Made by a program: the position numbers and the translations under genes
Part shown: positions 34,078 to 42,868 of the stretch, in pieces
How the letters are laid out: each line of letters opens with the position of its first letter
How positions within the stretch are numbered: the first letter of the stretch is position 1
Notes under the pieces: model-generated
The model's input: only the letters and a program-made list of their open reading frames with translations
Database searches by the model: none
Told to the model about the DNA's origin: nothing
Source: M3007 sp031373665
GTDB taxonomy: Bacteria > Bacteroidota > Bacteroidia > Chitinophagales > Saprospiraceae
NCBI GenBank assembly: GCA_031373665.1
Contig: JANMMZ010000038.1
Span: forward strand, 1-64,000
Length of the DNA: 64,000 bases
Direction: 5' to 3'

Positions 34078-34902
34078 ATGCAGATTCAACAGGCTCCTTT
34101 CATTGATATAGAAAAAGTTATTCGTGAAAAAAATCCTTCGGCAGCAAAAATAATTCCGGGGTTTGTACTAAATTACTTAAAAAAGGTACTTCACGAGTCC
34201 GACATCAATGATTTCATTGCCACCAATGGACACCTCCGCAATCATGAGTTTGTTGATGCTTGCATGGTTGAATTGGGGGTAAAGGTACAGGCTAAGGGCT
34301 TGGAAAACATACCCCTGTCGGGTGGCTGCATCATCGCGGCCAATCATCCCTTGGGTGGTGCCGATGGACTGACACTGATGAAGGCCGTTGGAGAACGCCG
34401 AAAAGATATTCGCTTCTTTGTGAACGATATTCTGTTAAATTTGCAGAACTTTGGCGATCTTTTTGTCGGTGTAAATAAACATGGCAAAAATCCCAAAGAA
34501 AATCTACGGTTGATGGATGAGATTTTTGCTTCTGATGAGTGTGTGTTGTTTTTTCCAGCCGGACTGGTGTCGCGGCGACAACATGGTATCATACGCGATT
34601 TGGAATGGCAAAAAAGTTTTGTTGCAAAAGCCATTAAATACAATAAACCTATCATTCCGGCATTTATAGACGGCCAAAACTCGTCATTTTTTTACAACTT
34701 AGCCAATTGGCGTAAGAAATTGGGGATCAAAGCGAACATCGAAATGCTTTATTTGGTAGAAGAAATGTACGGACAACGGAACAAGACCGTTGATTTTGTG
34801 TTTGGTAATGCCATAGAACCGGACTTTTTTACCAAAGATAAAAGCCATAGCGAATGGGCGCAGCATATAAAAGAAACAGTGTATAAATTAGGTTCAGTAT
34901 GA
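34078..34902 (+). CDS. glsA: PlsC-like O-acyltransferase, probable glycine-lipid/serine-lipid GlsA
   Basis: 274 residues from the ATG at 34078; a longer frame from a TTG at 34009 overlaps the promoter. Motifs: AANHPLGGADGLTL (acyltransferase H-X5-D form), GVNKHGKNPKENLRLM, and LFFPAGLVSRRQHG. These fit the lysophospholipid acyltransferase superfamily. The stop overlaps the start of the GNAT gene by 4 bp. In Bacteroides the same pair (GlsB N-acyltransferase and GlsA O-acyltransferase) makes diacylated amino-acid lipids, so this role is assigned by context and not by sequence alone. Confidence 0.8.
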   Translation: MQIQQAPFIDIEKVIREKNPSAAKIIPGFVLNYLKKVLHESDINDFIATNGHLRNHEFVDACMVELGVKVQAKGLENIPLSGGCIIAANHPLGGADGLTLMKAVGERRKDIRFFVNDILLNLQNFGDLFVGVNKHGKNPKENLRLMDEIFASDECVLFFPAGLVSRRQHGIIRDLEWQKSFVAKAIKYNKPIIPAFIDGQNSSFFYNLANWRKKLGIKANIEMLYLVEEMYGQRNKTVDFVFGNAIEPDFFTKDKSHSEWAQHIKETVYKLGSV

Positions 34903-35819
34903 AGCCAATCATAGCACCCGTGGATCGGGAAAAAATCAAGTCGGAACTGAGTCCCGAACGCTTTATTCGGGAAACCAACTATGGCGGCAATTTGATTTAC
35001 ATTGTGAACCATCACAATGCGCCTAATGTCATGCTCGAAATTGGGCGTCTCCGCGAAATTAGTTTTCGCCTCGGCGGCGGCGGTACTGGGGAAGAGGTGG
35101 ATATTGACGAAAATGATATTTGTGAAGAGCCGTATCAGCAATTGATTGTCTGGAACGAAACCGATCAAGAGATCATAGGCGGGTATCGCTATATATTGTG
35201 CAAAAATGCATTCTTGAGCGATGGTTCGCTCAACCTTTCTACGACTCATTTGTTTCATTTTAGTGAAAAATTCATCCATGAATACATTCACCAAACCATA
35301 GAGTTGGGTCGGTCGTGGGTGCAGCCTGATTACCAGCCCTCAGCCACCAACAGAAAAGGGCTTTTTTCTTTGGATAACCTTTGGGATGGATTAGGGGCTT
35401 TGATTGTGATGCACCCAGAAATTCAGTATTTTTTTGGCAAAGTAACCATGTATCCAACGTACAATGTAGAGGCTCGCGACTGGCTCATGGCATTTATGCA
35501 ACATTATTTTCCCGATCCCGACCAGTTGGTTGTGCCTTTACATCCATTACAATACAAGTTTGATTTGGATGCGATCAAACAAAATTTTATAGGTTTGGGT
35601 TATAAAGAGGGTTATCGGGTACTGAATCAACACGTGCGCAGTCTGGGGGTAAATATACCACCACTCATCAATTCGTACATGAACCTCAGCCCTACCATGC
35701 GCACCTTTGGCACTGCGGTCAATGATCTATTCGGCGATGTAGAAGAGACGGGTATTTTAGTGACGATTACCGATATTTACGATTCAAAAAAAGACAGACA
35801 TATAGCAGATGCCATTTAG
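34899..35819 (+). CDS. glsB: GNAT-type (OlsB-like) N-acyltransferase, probable GlsB
   Basis: 306 residues. The N-terminal half has the Acetyltransf_5-like pattern: VMLEIGRLREISFRLGGGGTG, QLIVWNETDQEIIGGYRYI, and TIELGRSWVQPDYQPSATNR. The C-terminal third is variable (PLINSYMNLSPTMRTFGTA, VNDLFGDVEETGILVTI). Such enzymes transfer a 3-hydroxyacyl chain to the amine of an amino acid, forming the mono-acylated lipid that GlsA completes. It is translationally coupled to glsA. The amino-acid head group (glycine in Bacteroides) is not determinable here. Confidence 0.82.
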   Translation: MKPIIAPVDREKIKSELSPERFIRETNYGGNLIYIVNHHNAPNVMLEIGRLREISFRLGGGGTGEEVDIDENDICEEPYQQLIVWNETDQEIIGGYRYILCKNAFLSDGSLNLSTTHLFHFSEKFIHEYIHQTIELGRSWVQPDYQPSATNRKGLFSLDNLWDGLGALIVMHPEIQYFFGKVTMYPTYNVEARDWLMAFMQHYFPDPDQLVVPLHPLQYKFDLDAIKQNFIGLGYKEGYRVLNQHVRSLGVNIPPLINSYMNLSPTMRTFGTAVNDLFGDVEETGILVTITDIYDSKKDRHIADAI

Positions 35820-35843
35820 GCTTTGCTAAACCCAAGCATACAA

Positions 35844-37643
35844 ATGAAGGAATTATCCTATCTAAAAAAATACCTTTTAAAATATTGGCTCCGCTTTTTA
35901 CTGGGCGTAGTCTTTGTATTGCTCACCAATGTATTCAGGGTATGGCAACCCATCGTGATACAGCAGGCCATAGATACCGTGGTGTCGGCTGGCCAAAAAT
36001 TTCACGGCGAAGGCAATGTACAGTCCAATCAGGCCGCCTTTGATGCCATCAATACTGAAGTGGCTTGGCACGGTGTCAAAGTCATTGGCTTGGCTTTGCT
36101 TATGGGTTTGTTCATGTTTTTTATGCGCCAAACCATCATTGTGATGAGCCGTTTGATCGAGTATGATATGCGCAAAGAACTTTTTGCACACTACGAAAAA
36201 TTGGATTTAGCATTTTACAAACGCAATGCCACTGGCGACCTAATGTCGCGCATTTCAGAAGATGTTTCAAAAGTGCGGATGTTTTTGGGGCCTACTATTT
36301 TGTACGGACTCGACTTGGTTTTTTTGTTCACACTGGCTATTTCATCCATGTTGCAAGTCAATAAAACCCTCACCTTTTGGGCTTTATTGCCACTCCCTTT
36401 TTTGAGTATTTCTATTTATTGGGTCAGTAGCCTTATCAATAAACGCAGCGAAAAAATACAAGCACAATTGGCTACCCTTACTAGTACTACCCAAGAAGTA
36501 TATAGCGGTATCAGGGTGGTGAAGAGTTATGTACAAGAAAAAGCGATGGGGCGTTGGTTTTCAGATCAAAGCGAGGATTATCGCCAAAAGTCCTTACAAC
36601 TGGTTCGGATTGATGCTTTTTGGTTTCCACTCATGACCCTTATGATTGGTGCGAGCACTATATTGACGGTCTATGTGGGTGGCCTCGAAGTAGTGGCCGG
36701 TCGGTTAAGCCACGGTCAGATAGCCCAGTTTGTGATCTATGTAAGTATGCTGACTTGGCCTGTTACGGCCATTGGCTGGATCACTTCATTGACCCAGCAG
36801 GCTTCGGCTTCGCAGAAACGGATCAACGAATTTTTAAATACCAAGCCAACTATTGTGGATCCCGCCAATGGCAAACAAACCGACGCGGTGAATACGGCAC
36901 TATCAGGTCATATTGTGTTTGAAAATGTGTCATTTACCTATCCAGATACGGGTATTAAAGTATTGGATAAGGTATCTTTTGAAGTAAAACCGGGCCAAAA
37001 AATGGCGATTATAGGCCGGACTGGCAGTGGAAAAACTACCATTGCCGATCTGTTGCTCCGCATGTACGATGTGGATGGAGGGCGTATATTGATAGATGGA
37101 AAAGACATCAAGCAACACGATCTTGCTCATTTGCGTCAGCATATTGGTTATGTTCCACAAGATGTATTTTTGTTTTCTGATACCGTACTCGGCAATATTT
37201 CCTTTGGAAAAGAAGGCGTAACCCGCGAAAATGCCGCTTTCTATGCAGAAAGCGCAGCCATTCATGAAGAAATACTTGGATTGCCCAAGGGGTATGATAC
37301 GATGGTCGGTGAACGCGGGGTTACGCTGTCAGGCGGACAAAAACAACGAATCAGTATCGCTAGGGCCTTTGCCAAACAACCGGATATTGTGCTATTGGAT
37401 GATTGCTTATCGGCCGTGGATACCAACACGGAAAGCCGTATATTGGGCTACCTGAGCAATGCCTTATCTGATAAGACCTCCATTATCATCACGCATCGTA
37501 TATATGGTATGCTTGAGTTTGACCACATCATTGTACTCGACGATATGCATATTTCGGAATCTGGCACCCATGCCGAACTCTTGGCCAATGGCGGTTATTA
37601 TGCCGATTTGTTTGAGCGACAGTTAGAAGGGCAAGTAGATTGA
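35844..37643 (+). CDS. ABC exporter half-transporter (MsbA/MdlB-like) with degenerate catalytic site
   Basis: 599 residues from the ATG at 35844 (the in-frame TTG at 35823 is less likely). An N-terminal six-helix membrane domain (about 15-310) is followed by an NBD: Walker A GRTGSGKTTIADLLL, Q-loop GYVPQDVFLFSD, signature LSGGQKQRISIARA, Walker B IVLLDDCLSAVD and switch His TIITHR-type (SIIITHRIYG). Walker B ends DD instead of DE, so the catalytic Glu is Asp. Such sites occur in the non-hydrolysing half of heterodimeric exporters, but no partner gene is adjacent. It follows glsB by 24 bp and may export lipid or peptide. Confidence 0.88.
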   Translation: MKELSYLKKYLLKYWLRFLLGVVFVLLTNVFRVWQPIVIQQAIDTVVSAGQKFHGEGNVQSNQAAFDAINTEVAWHGVKVIGLALLMGLFMFFMRQTIIVMSRLIEYDMRKELFAHYEKLDLAFYKRNATGDLMSRISEDVSKVRMFLGPTILYGLDLVFLFTLAISSMLQVNKTLTFWALLPLPFLSISIYWVSSLINKRSEKIQAQLATLTSTTQEVYSGIRVVKSYVQEKAMGRWFSDQSEDYRQKSLQLVRIDAFWFPLMTLMIGASTILTVYVGGLEVVAGRLSHGQIAQFVIYVSMLTWPVTAIGWITSLTQQASASQKRINEFLNTKPTIVDPANGKQTDAVNTALSGHIVFENVSFTYPDTGIKVLDKVSFEVKPGQKMAIIGRTGSGKTTIADLLLRMYDVDGGRILIDGKDIKQHDLAHLRQHIGYVPQDVFLFSDTVLGNISFGKEGVTRENAAFYAESAAIHEEILGLPKGYDTMVGERGVTLSGGQKQRISIARAFAKQPDIVLLDDCLSAVDTNTESRILGYLSNALSDKTSIIITHRIYGMLEFDHIIVLDDMHISESGTHAELLANGGYYADLFERQLEGQVD

Positions 37644-37705
37644 GGTTCAATGCTATCATCATTTTGTATGCTGCGCGGATTTCGGACGTGTATCATACTC
37701 TTTTA

Positions 37706-39058
37706 CTAAATTGAATAGCCAAATATGACAAACCCTGCCGCTGCCAGTATCAGTGCCATGATGTTGTACGGTAGTGCCGAAAACGAGACATCCATATTAT
37801 TGCATTCCGTGCTCGTGGCGGTAAGCACGGTCACATCTGAATAGAAACTTGCTTGCGATCCAAATGCACCAGAAGAAATAACTGCCGCCAGCGATAGCCA
37901 AACATTGGCTCCCATGGCTTGTGCCAACGGCACTACAATAGGAATAGCCACTGCATAAAGCCCCCACGACGAAGCGGTGGTGTAAGAAATAAACGCTAGA
38001 GACAGGAAAATCAATGCGGGCAGCAATCCTTTGGATAAGACAGGCTTTACACTTTCTATCACGTAAGGTGTCAGCCCCATCTCATCGCCTACTCGTTTCA
38101 AAATATACGACATGGTAAGGATGGCCAAGGCAAATACCATGCTTTTGAATCCTTCAAAAATACCATCACTGACCTCCGAAAAACGCATCACGCCACTCAA
38201 CCAATAGTAAAAAAAGGTGAACGCGACTCCGACCAAAACACCTTGGAGGGCATCTTTGTTGAGGTATAAAGTAGCCCCTATCAGTACCAATAAAGGCAAA
38301 AAGAAAAAGGCTGGTTTGGCCTTTGACAAATCTTTAGGCACTTCTGATGGGGTTGCTTGAGCCGTGGTGGTGATATGACCAGCCAAGGCTCGCTCTTCCG
38401 CTATTTTGAGCCGCCCAAAGAGGGGCATTTTGCCCCAAGCGACCAAAAAGGCAATCAGTACAACCGCCCAAGGGTAAAACATGTAGGGAATGGTGTTTAC
38501 AAATCCGTAAAATCCACCACCTTTTTCTACCACATTGTTGTCTTCTAATAATTTCCCGACATAAATAGACCAAGTACTCATAGGGATCAATACACAAATA
38601 GGGGCAGCCATAGCATTGACTAAATAGGCTAACATTTCGCGTGAAATGCGAAAGTGATCCGTTATTTTTCGCATGGTAACCCCTGTCGCCAAGGCACTCA
38701 TGTAGTCATCAATAAAAATAAAAATACCGAGCAACCAAGTACTCACCAAGGCACTCCGCCGTGTACGAACATACTTCAATACATAATTGCCAAAGGCAAA
38801 TACACCGCCCGATTGTATGATTAAGTGGATCAGCGAACCATACAGGCCGCAAACTAGGATCACCCAAACCATGTCTTCATTTTCCAGGGTTTTGCGGAGG
38901 GCGTAAACAAAATTTCCGGGAAAGGCATCAGGCTTGATGATGACAAAACCCACTAAACATCCAATTAGGAGCGGCTCAAAGGCGCGTTTTAGAAATATAG
39001 CCAATACAATGACTACGATGGGTGGGATCAAGCAAAGGGCTCCAAAAGCAGAAAGCAT
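37706..39058 (-). CDS. nhaC: Na+/H+ antiporter NhaC family
   Basis: 450 residues, about eleven hydrophobic segments. Family features: FEPLLIGCLVGFVIIKPDAF, GIFIFIDDYMSALATGVTMR with the conserved acidic pair in a helix, CVLIPMSTWSIYVGKLL, SYTTASSWGLYAVAIPIVVP and VISSGAFGSQASFYSDVTVL. NhaC-type carriers exchange Na+ for H+ or, in some branches, malate for lactate. It is an inner-membrane protein. It converges on the ABC exporter with a 62-bp gap and is followed downstream by nothing co-directional. Confidence 0.9.
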   Translation of the reverse strand: MLSAFGALCLIPPIVVIVLAIFLKRAFEPLLIGCLVGFVIIKPDAFPGNFVYALRKTLENEDMVWVILVCGLYGSLIHLIIQSGGVFAFGNYVLKYVRTRRSALVSTWLLGIFIFIDDYMSALATGVTMRKITDHFRISREMLAYLVNAMAAPICVLIPMSTWSIYVGKLLEDNNVVEKGGGFYGFVNTIPYMFYPWAVVLIAFLVAWGKMPLFGRLKIAEERALAGHITTTAQATPSEVPKDLSKAKPAFFFLPLLVLIGATLYLNKDALQGVLVGVAFTFFYYWLSGVMRFSEVSDGIFEGFKSMVFALAILTMSYILKRVGDEMGLTPYVIESVKPVLSKGLLPALIFLSLAFISYTTASSWGLYAVAIPIVVPLAQAMGANVWLSLAAVISSGAFGSQASFYSDVTVLTATSTECNNMDVSFSALPYNIMALILAAAGFVIFGYSI

Positions 39059-39089
39059 ACGATATAATTTGAAAAACTGTTGTGGTAAT

Positions 39090-40082
39090 TTAGGAAGGCA
39101 ACAAAACCCTTACCGTTTCGATTTTACGATCGCTGACCTGCTCCAGTACGAAGATTTTACCACCTATTTCTATGTGAACCCCCGACTCTGGGATGTCTTG
39201 GGTAGTATTAACGATCATGCCTGAAAGGGTATTGAAATCGCCCGTTGGCAAGGCTAATTCAGGGTATTTTTCATTGAGGTATTCTATATCGAGCCGACCG
39301 GATAGTAGGTACTCCGTAGGGCTGATTTTAGAGTCCGTAAATTCTGTCTCATCGTGTTCATCGTCAATATTGCCAAAGAGTTGCTCCAAGGCATTTTCTA
39401 AGGTCACCAGCCCACTTAGGCCTCCATATTCGTCCACCACGCAAGCTATATTCGTGCGATTTTTAATAAATTTGTGTAGTAAATCATTCACTTGAATGCT
39501 TTCTGGCACAAAAGTAATGGGCAGCACGATTTCTCGGATACTACTAGAAACAGTGAACATTTGCTGGACATGCACGTAACCTAATACCTTGTCTAATTCT
39601 CCATCAATGATGATGATTCGGGAAAGACTGCTTTTGATAAAAAGACTACGCAAATCGCTGACAGGCGCATCGGCATCTAAATAAACAATTTCTGGTCGCG
39701 GAGCCATGCATTCATAGGCCCGAACGGATTTGAGGTGCATGGCGTTTTCTAAAAGTTCCATCTCCACCTCTTCTTCACCGGGGGTGCCGCTTACATTGTG
39801 CTGAACCAAATACTCTAAGAGCGCGGCATCGCCATCATCGTTTGTAAATTTGTAAATATTTCTAAATATAAGGAAACGAAACGGGATAATGCACAAAAAC
39901 AGGACAAAGGAAAGTAAGATCGGAGCGATCCACCCCGACCCCAAGGCGAAGTGCAACATAGGCAAAGCCCCCAAAGCCAATAAGGCAGTCAGGAAAACCA
40001 AGCAAAGGATGGCTGTGAAATGGTGGCTACCTATACGCCAAGTGGTAGGTTTGACCGATAATTGTTTCGATGAGTCGTCCAT
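39090..40082 (-). CDS. Short CorC/HlyC-like protein: two TM helices, CBS pair, CorC domain
   Basis: 330 residues from the ATG at 40082; the frame stays open to 40355, but the added 91 residues overlap a palindromic element and have no family features. Two membrane helices (about 21-45 and 50-72) replace the usual four-helix DUF21/CNNM domain. Then come a CBS pair (about 125-245, VRAYECMAPRPEIVYLDAD and IACVVDEYGGLSGLVTLEN) and a CorC_HlyC transporter-associated domain (GDFNTLSGMIVNTTQDIPES). CNNM/CorC proteins act in Mg2+ or Co2+ efflux. Without DUF21 this one may be a sensor instead. It is separated from nhaC by 31 bp. Confidence 0.82.
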   Translation of the reverse strand: MDDSSKQLSVKPTTWRIGSHHFTAILCLVFLTALLALGALPMLHFALGSGWIAPILLSFVLFLCIIPFRFLIFRNIYKFTNDDGDAALLEYLVQHNVSGTPGEEEVEMELLENAMHLKSVRAYECMAPRPEIVYLDADAPVSDLRSLFIKSSLSRIIIIDGELDKVLGYVHVQQMFTVSSSIREIVLPITFVPESIQVNDLLHKFIKNRTNIACVVDEYGGLSGLVTLENALEQLFGNIDDEHDETEFTDSKISPTEYLLSGRLDIEYLNEKYPELALPTGDFNTLSGMIVNTTQDIPESGVHIEIGGKIFVLEQVSDRKIETVRVLLPS

Positions 40083-40446
40083 TATTAAAGGCGAAAATAC
40101 AAGTTTCTTACAAGTTTTTTTATTATTATACAATAAAGCGAATAAAAAGCCGTCTTTGGGCAGTATAGGTATGTCATTATAATAACTAATTGGGTCATTG
40201 TTATGCATTCCTGATTTTTTTCTCTGATATTTGCGGGTTGTTTTTAAATCATCAAGTACTACAAGTAATATTAGGAACGGTGTCGGAATAATTTCCACCA
40301 TTGATGCAAATCTTTTGAAGTCATATTTCCTGTTTTTTTCGTTAAATAGCCCCACTATTCGTCTTAAAAACAGTTATCTGCCTCCAAAATCTTTGGCTTG
40401 AATGAAGGAACTTATTTCGACACCGTTCCATAGAGTCCGTTAAGGT
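40083..40446. other. Divergent intergenic region, 364 bp, mostly a fold-back element
   Basis: It lies between the minus-strand CorC-like gene and the plus-strand cyclase gene. The 156-bp imperfect palindrome at 40274-40429 fills its right half. The left part is AT-rich with a weak minus-strand TATTTTCG box near 40095. Confidence 0.6.
40274..40429. repeat. 156-bp imperfect palindrome (fold-back element, copy B)
   Basis: The outer arms are GGAACGGTGTCGGAATAAT (40274 on) and the complement of ATTTCGACACCGTTCC at 40414-40429; 21 of the outer 23 bases pair. The rest of the arms pair at roughly two thirds of positions, meeting at a centre TTAAATAG-CCCC-ACTATT (40342-40359). It ends 17 bp before the adenylate cyclase ATG. 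The element at 63245-63400 has the same length, similar ends and a similar centre. Confidence 0.75.
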
Positions 40447-42063
40447 ATGTTTTATAAGTATAATGTTTTAATCTTTGTTGTGTTGCTCATGTCCGCTTTG
40501 ACTGCTCAATCTCAGTCGGTCAGCGAATTGGAGAACAGGTACAAAAACGCCAAAACCAAAAATGATAAATTGAGCAATGCTTTTCAGTTGGCTGAGAAAT
40601 TGCTTTCAGGAAGCCCTGCCAAATCAGCAGAGTACGCCGTTATTGCCAATAATCTGGCCACAGAGATTGGCGATAAACGCAAAGAATCGGACGCTGCCAT
40701 GATAAGCGCCGAGGCTACTTATCGTCTAAAAAACTATAAAGATGCCGCAGCACGGTTCACAAAATCTTGGAACACGGCTCGAAATTATGGGTTCAAAGAA
40801 ACTGCATTGAATGCTTCTGACAAATTGCAAGACATTGCCATGAAGCAAAACGACTATAAAGAAGCCTTGAAATGGAGCCGCGAAACCATTAACTACCTCC
40901 GTGAAACGGGCGGTGGAGGCCGCAGTGGTGGCGATACACAACGTAGGATAGAAAATCAATTGGCGGCTGCGGAGGCAGATAACCGCGCTCTGCGCGAACA
41001 GTTGGCCAAGGCCACTGGTCAAACTCAAGTACTGGAAACCACTTACCAATCGCAACTGAAAGAGGCGACCGAAAAAACACAACAAGAGTTATTGGAAAAG
41101 CAGGCGGAACTCAATAAGGTTTCTTATGATAAAGTAAAATCGGATTCTATGGTCAGCAAGGCCAACCGAATGGTGGCCAATTTCACTAAGGAACAATTGG
41201 TGGACTCTATTGTATTGGCTCAGCAAGAACGCGAATTGCAGATCAATAAACGTGAATTGGCGGAGGTGCAACTAAAGAAAGAGCAAAGCGATAATATTCG
41301 TAATTTATTGGGGCTAGTTGCTGCGTTTGTTTTTGTGCTGGCGGGTCTATTTTTCATGCGTTTTCGCGCGCAAAAGCGGACGGCCAGTGAACTGACCAGT
41401 AAAAATATCTTGATCGAGGCAGAACAAAAACGCAGTGATGATCTGCTGCTCAATATCTTGCCCCCAGCCATAGCCAAAGAGTTAAAAACCCGCAATAAGG
41501 TGGCAGCTCAAAAGTATGATCAAGCCACCGTTATGTTCATTGATTTCAAAGGTTTTACCAATGTTTCGGAGCAATTAAGTCCTGAAATGCTGGTAGAAGA
41601 ACTGGATCTTTGCTTCTCTAATTTTGACCGGATCATTGGCCAATATCGGATTGAAAAAATAAAAACCATTGGCGATGCTTACATGTGCGCTTCGGGTCTT
41701 TCGGATATGAATGCCAGCCCTGCCGACATCATTAAGGCGGCTTTGGAAATTCAAGATTTTCTACAAGCCCTCAAAGCGGAGCGGATGGGGCTTGGAATGC
41801 CTTTCTTTGAAGCAAGGGTAGGTGTACACTGTGGCCCTGTGGTAGCAGGGGTGGTGGGTGCTAAGAAATTTGCCTACGATATTTGGGGGGACACCGTGAA
41901 TACTGCCGCCCGAATAGAAGAAGCCTGCGAACCTGGAAAGGTCAATGTGAGCGAAGTGGCATACTGGCTGGCCAAATACGATTTTGAATGGCTACACCGT
42001 GGTAAGATAGCAGCCAAAAACAAAGGGCAATTGGATATGTACTACGTGACTGCTATGAAATAA
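40447..42063 (+). CDS. Class III adenylate cyclase with TPR-like N-terminus and one TM helix
   Basis: 538 residues. A signal peptide (SALTAQS) is followed by TPR-like helices (about 25-150), a coiled coil (about 165-280), one TM helix (about 285-305) and a second coiled coil. The cyclase domain spans about 355-535. Metal ligands are Asp366 (MFIDFKGFT) and Asp410 (IKTIGDAYM). The Lys of KIKTIGD and Asp478 (YDIWGD) specify adenine, and Asn485 and Arg489 (NTAARI) stabilise the transition state, so it should make cAMP. The periplasmic TPR part would be the sensor. The methyltransferase starts one base after the stop. Confidence 0.93.
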   Translation: MFYKYNVLIFVVLLMSALTAQSQSVSELENRYKNAKTKNDKLSNAFQLAEKLLSGSPAKSAEYAVIANNLATEIGDKRKESDAAMISAEATYRLKNYKDAAARFTKSWNTARNYGFKETALNASDKLQDIAMKQNDYKEALKWSRETINYLRETGGGGRSGGDTQRRIENQLAAAEADNRALREQLAKATGQTQVLETTYQSQLKEATEKTQQELLEKQAELNKVSYDKVKSDSMVSKANRMVANFTKEQLVDSIVLAQQERELQINKRELAEVQLKKEQSDNIRNLLGLVAAFVFVLAGLFFMRFRAQKRTASELTSKNILIEAEQKRSDDLLLNILPPAIAKELKTRNKVAAQKYDQATVMFIDFKGFTNVSEQLSPEMLVEELDLCFSNFDRIIGQYRIEKIKTIGDAYMCASGLSDMNASPADIIKAALEIQDFLQALKAERMGLGMPFFEARVGVHCGPVVAGVVGAKKFAYDIWGDTVNTAARIEEACEPGKVNVSEVAYWLAKYDFEWLHRGKIAAKNKGQLDMYYVTAMK

Positions 42064-42064
42064 G

Positions 42065-42868
42065 ATGGTCAGAGCCTTATACAGACGGCTATGGCTGCCC
42101 ATCTATAGACGCTATGCCCTCCAAAAAATGCAGGAAACCGATCGGTTTACCTTAGCGGGGATCACGGTCACGATACCTGCTGGTGTATTTCATCCCGGCT
42201 TATTTTTCAGTACGCCTATTTTTATTGAATTTTTAAAACGCCACGAATTCCAAGGCCAAAAAACGGTAGATATTGGCTGTGGAAGTGGCTTATTGGCACT
42301 GTATGCTGCCCGTAGAGGTGCAACAGTCATAGCCTTGGATATTAACCCTTTGAGTGTGGCTGCTACTCGGCAAAATGCCGATGCCAATCAACTGACGCTA
42401 AGCGTCTTGGAGAGCGATCTTTTTGCACAAGTGCCCTCCGATACTATCTTCGATATAGTGCTCATCAACCCGCCATACTATCCCAAACAGCCGACCGATA
42501 TGGCGGCTCATGCCTTCTTTGCTGGACCACAATTGGAATACTTTCAGGCGTTGTTTTTTCAACTACCCGAACACATCCATTCAACCACTAAAACGTGGAT
42601 GATCCTTTCAGAAGATTGTGACATCAAACAAATCAAGGCTATAGCCCACGAGCATCATTTTCAGATCCTTTCGGTGTTTGAAAGATGGCACTGGGGCGAA
42701 CGATTGTTTGTTGGCGAAGTCTTGTGGAACGCGGATGAAACGGATCTACGAAACGCGGATAAAACGAATTTCTATAGCACTCATCACGACGAGAAAAAAA
42801 TCCGTCACAGCCGCGTTTGCTCGCATCCGTTTCATCCGCGTTCCCATTTTCAATATCCCCTATTTTGA
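42065..42868 (+). CDS. SAM-dependent methyltransferase (HemK/small-domain type) with a repeat-derived C-terminal tail
   Basis: 267 residues. The SAM motif is VDIGCGSGLLALYAARRGA (about 68-86), LDINP follows, and LINPPYYPK (about 134-141) is the N-P-P-Y motif seen in enzymes that methylate a planar amide or base nitrogen. The target is unknown. The family-like part ends at residue 221 (FVGEVLW). From there the DNA is a fold-back repeat (42726-42844), and the last 46 residues, with NADETDLRNADKT, are translated from it. The stop falls just past the repeat and overlaps the 3' end of the convergent SusD gene by 19 bp. Confidence 0.87.
   Translation: MVRALYRRLWLPIYRRYALQKMQETDRFTLAGITVTIPAGVFHPGLFFSTPIFIEFLKRHEFQGQKTVDIGCGSGLLALYAARRGATVIALDINPLSVAATRQNADANQLTLSVLESDLFAQVPSDTIFDIVLINPPYYPKQPTDMAAHAFFAGPQLEYFQALFFQLPEHIHSTTKTWMILSEDCDIKQIKAIAHEHHFQILSVFERWHWGERLFVGEVLWNADETDLRNADKTNFYSTHHDEKKIRHSRVCSHPFHPRSHFQYPLF
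42726..42844. repeat. 119-bp fold-back repeat (MITE/REP-like) inserted in the methyltransferase 3' end
   Basis: The outer 20 bp (GGAACGCGGATGAAACGGAT and its complement at 42825-42844) pair perfectly. A further AAACGCGG pairs inside, and weaker pairing continues to a loop near 42771-42793. GCGGAT-rich fold-back repeats of this look are common in many bacterial genomes. It could serve as a bidirectional terminator between the convergent genes. Confidence 0.8.

Noticed and set aside
40083..40355. N-terminal extension of the CorC-like protein
   Set aside because: It overlaps the 156-bp palindrome and shows no membrane-domain pattern consistent with DUF21.
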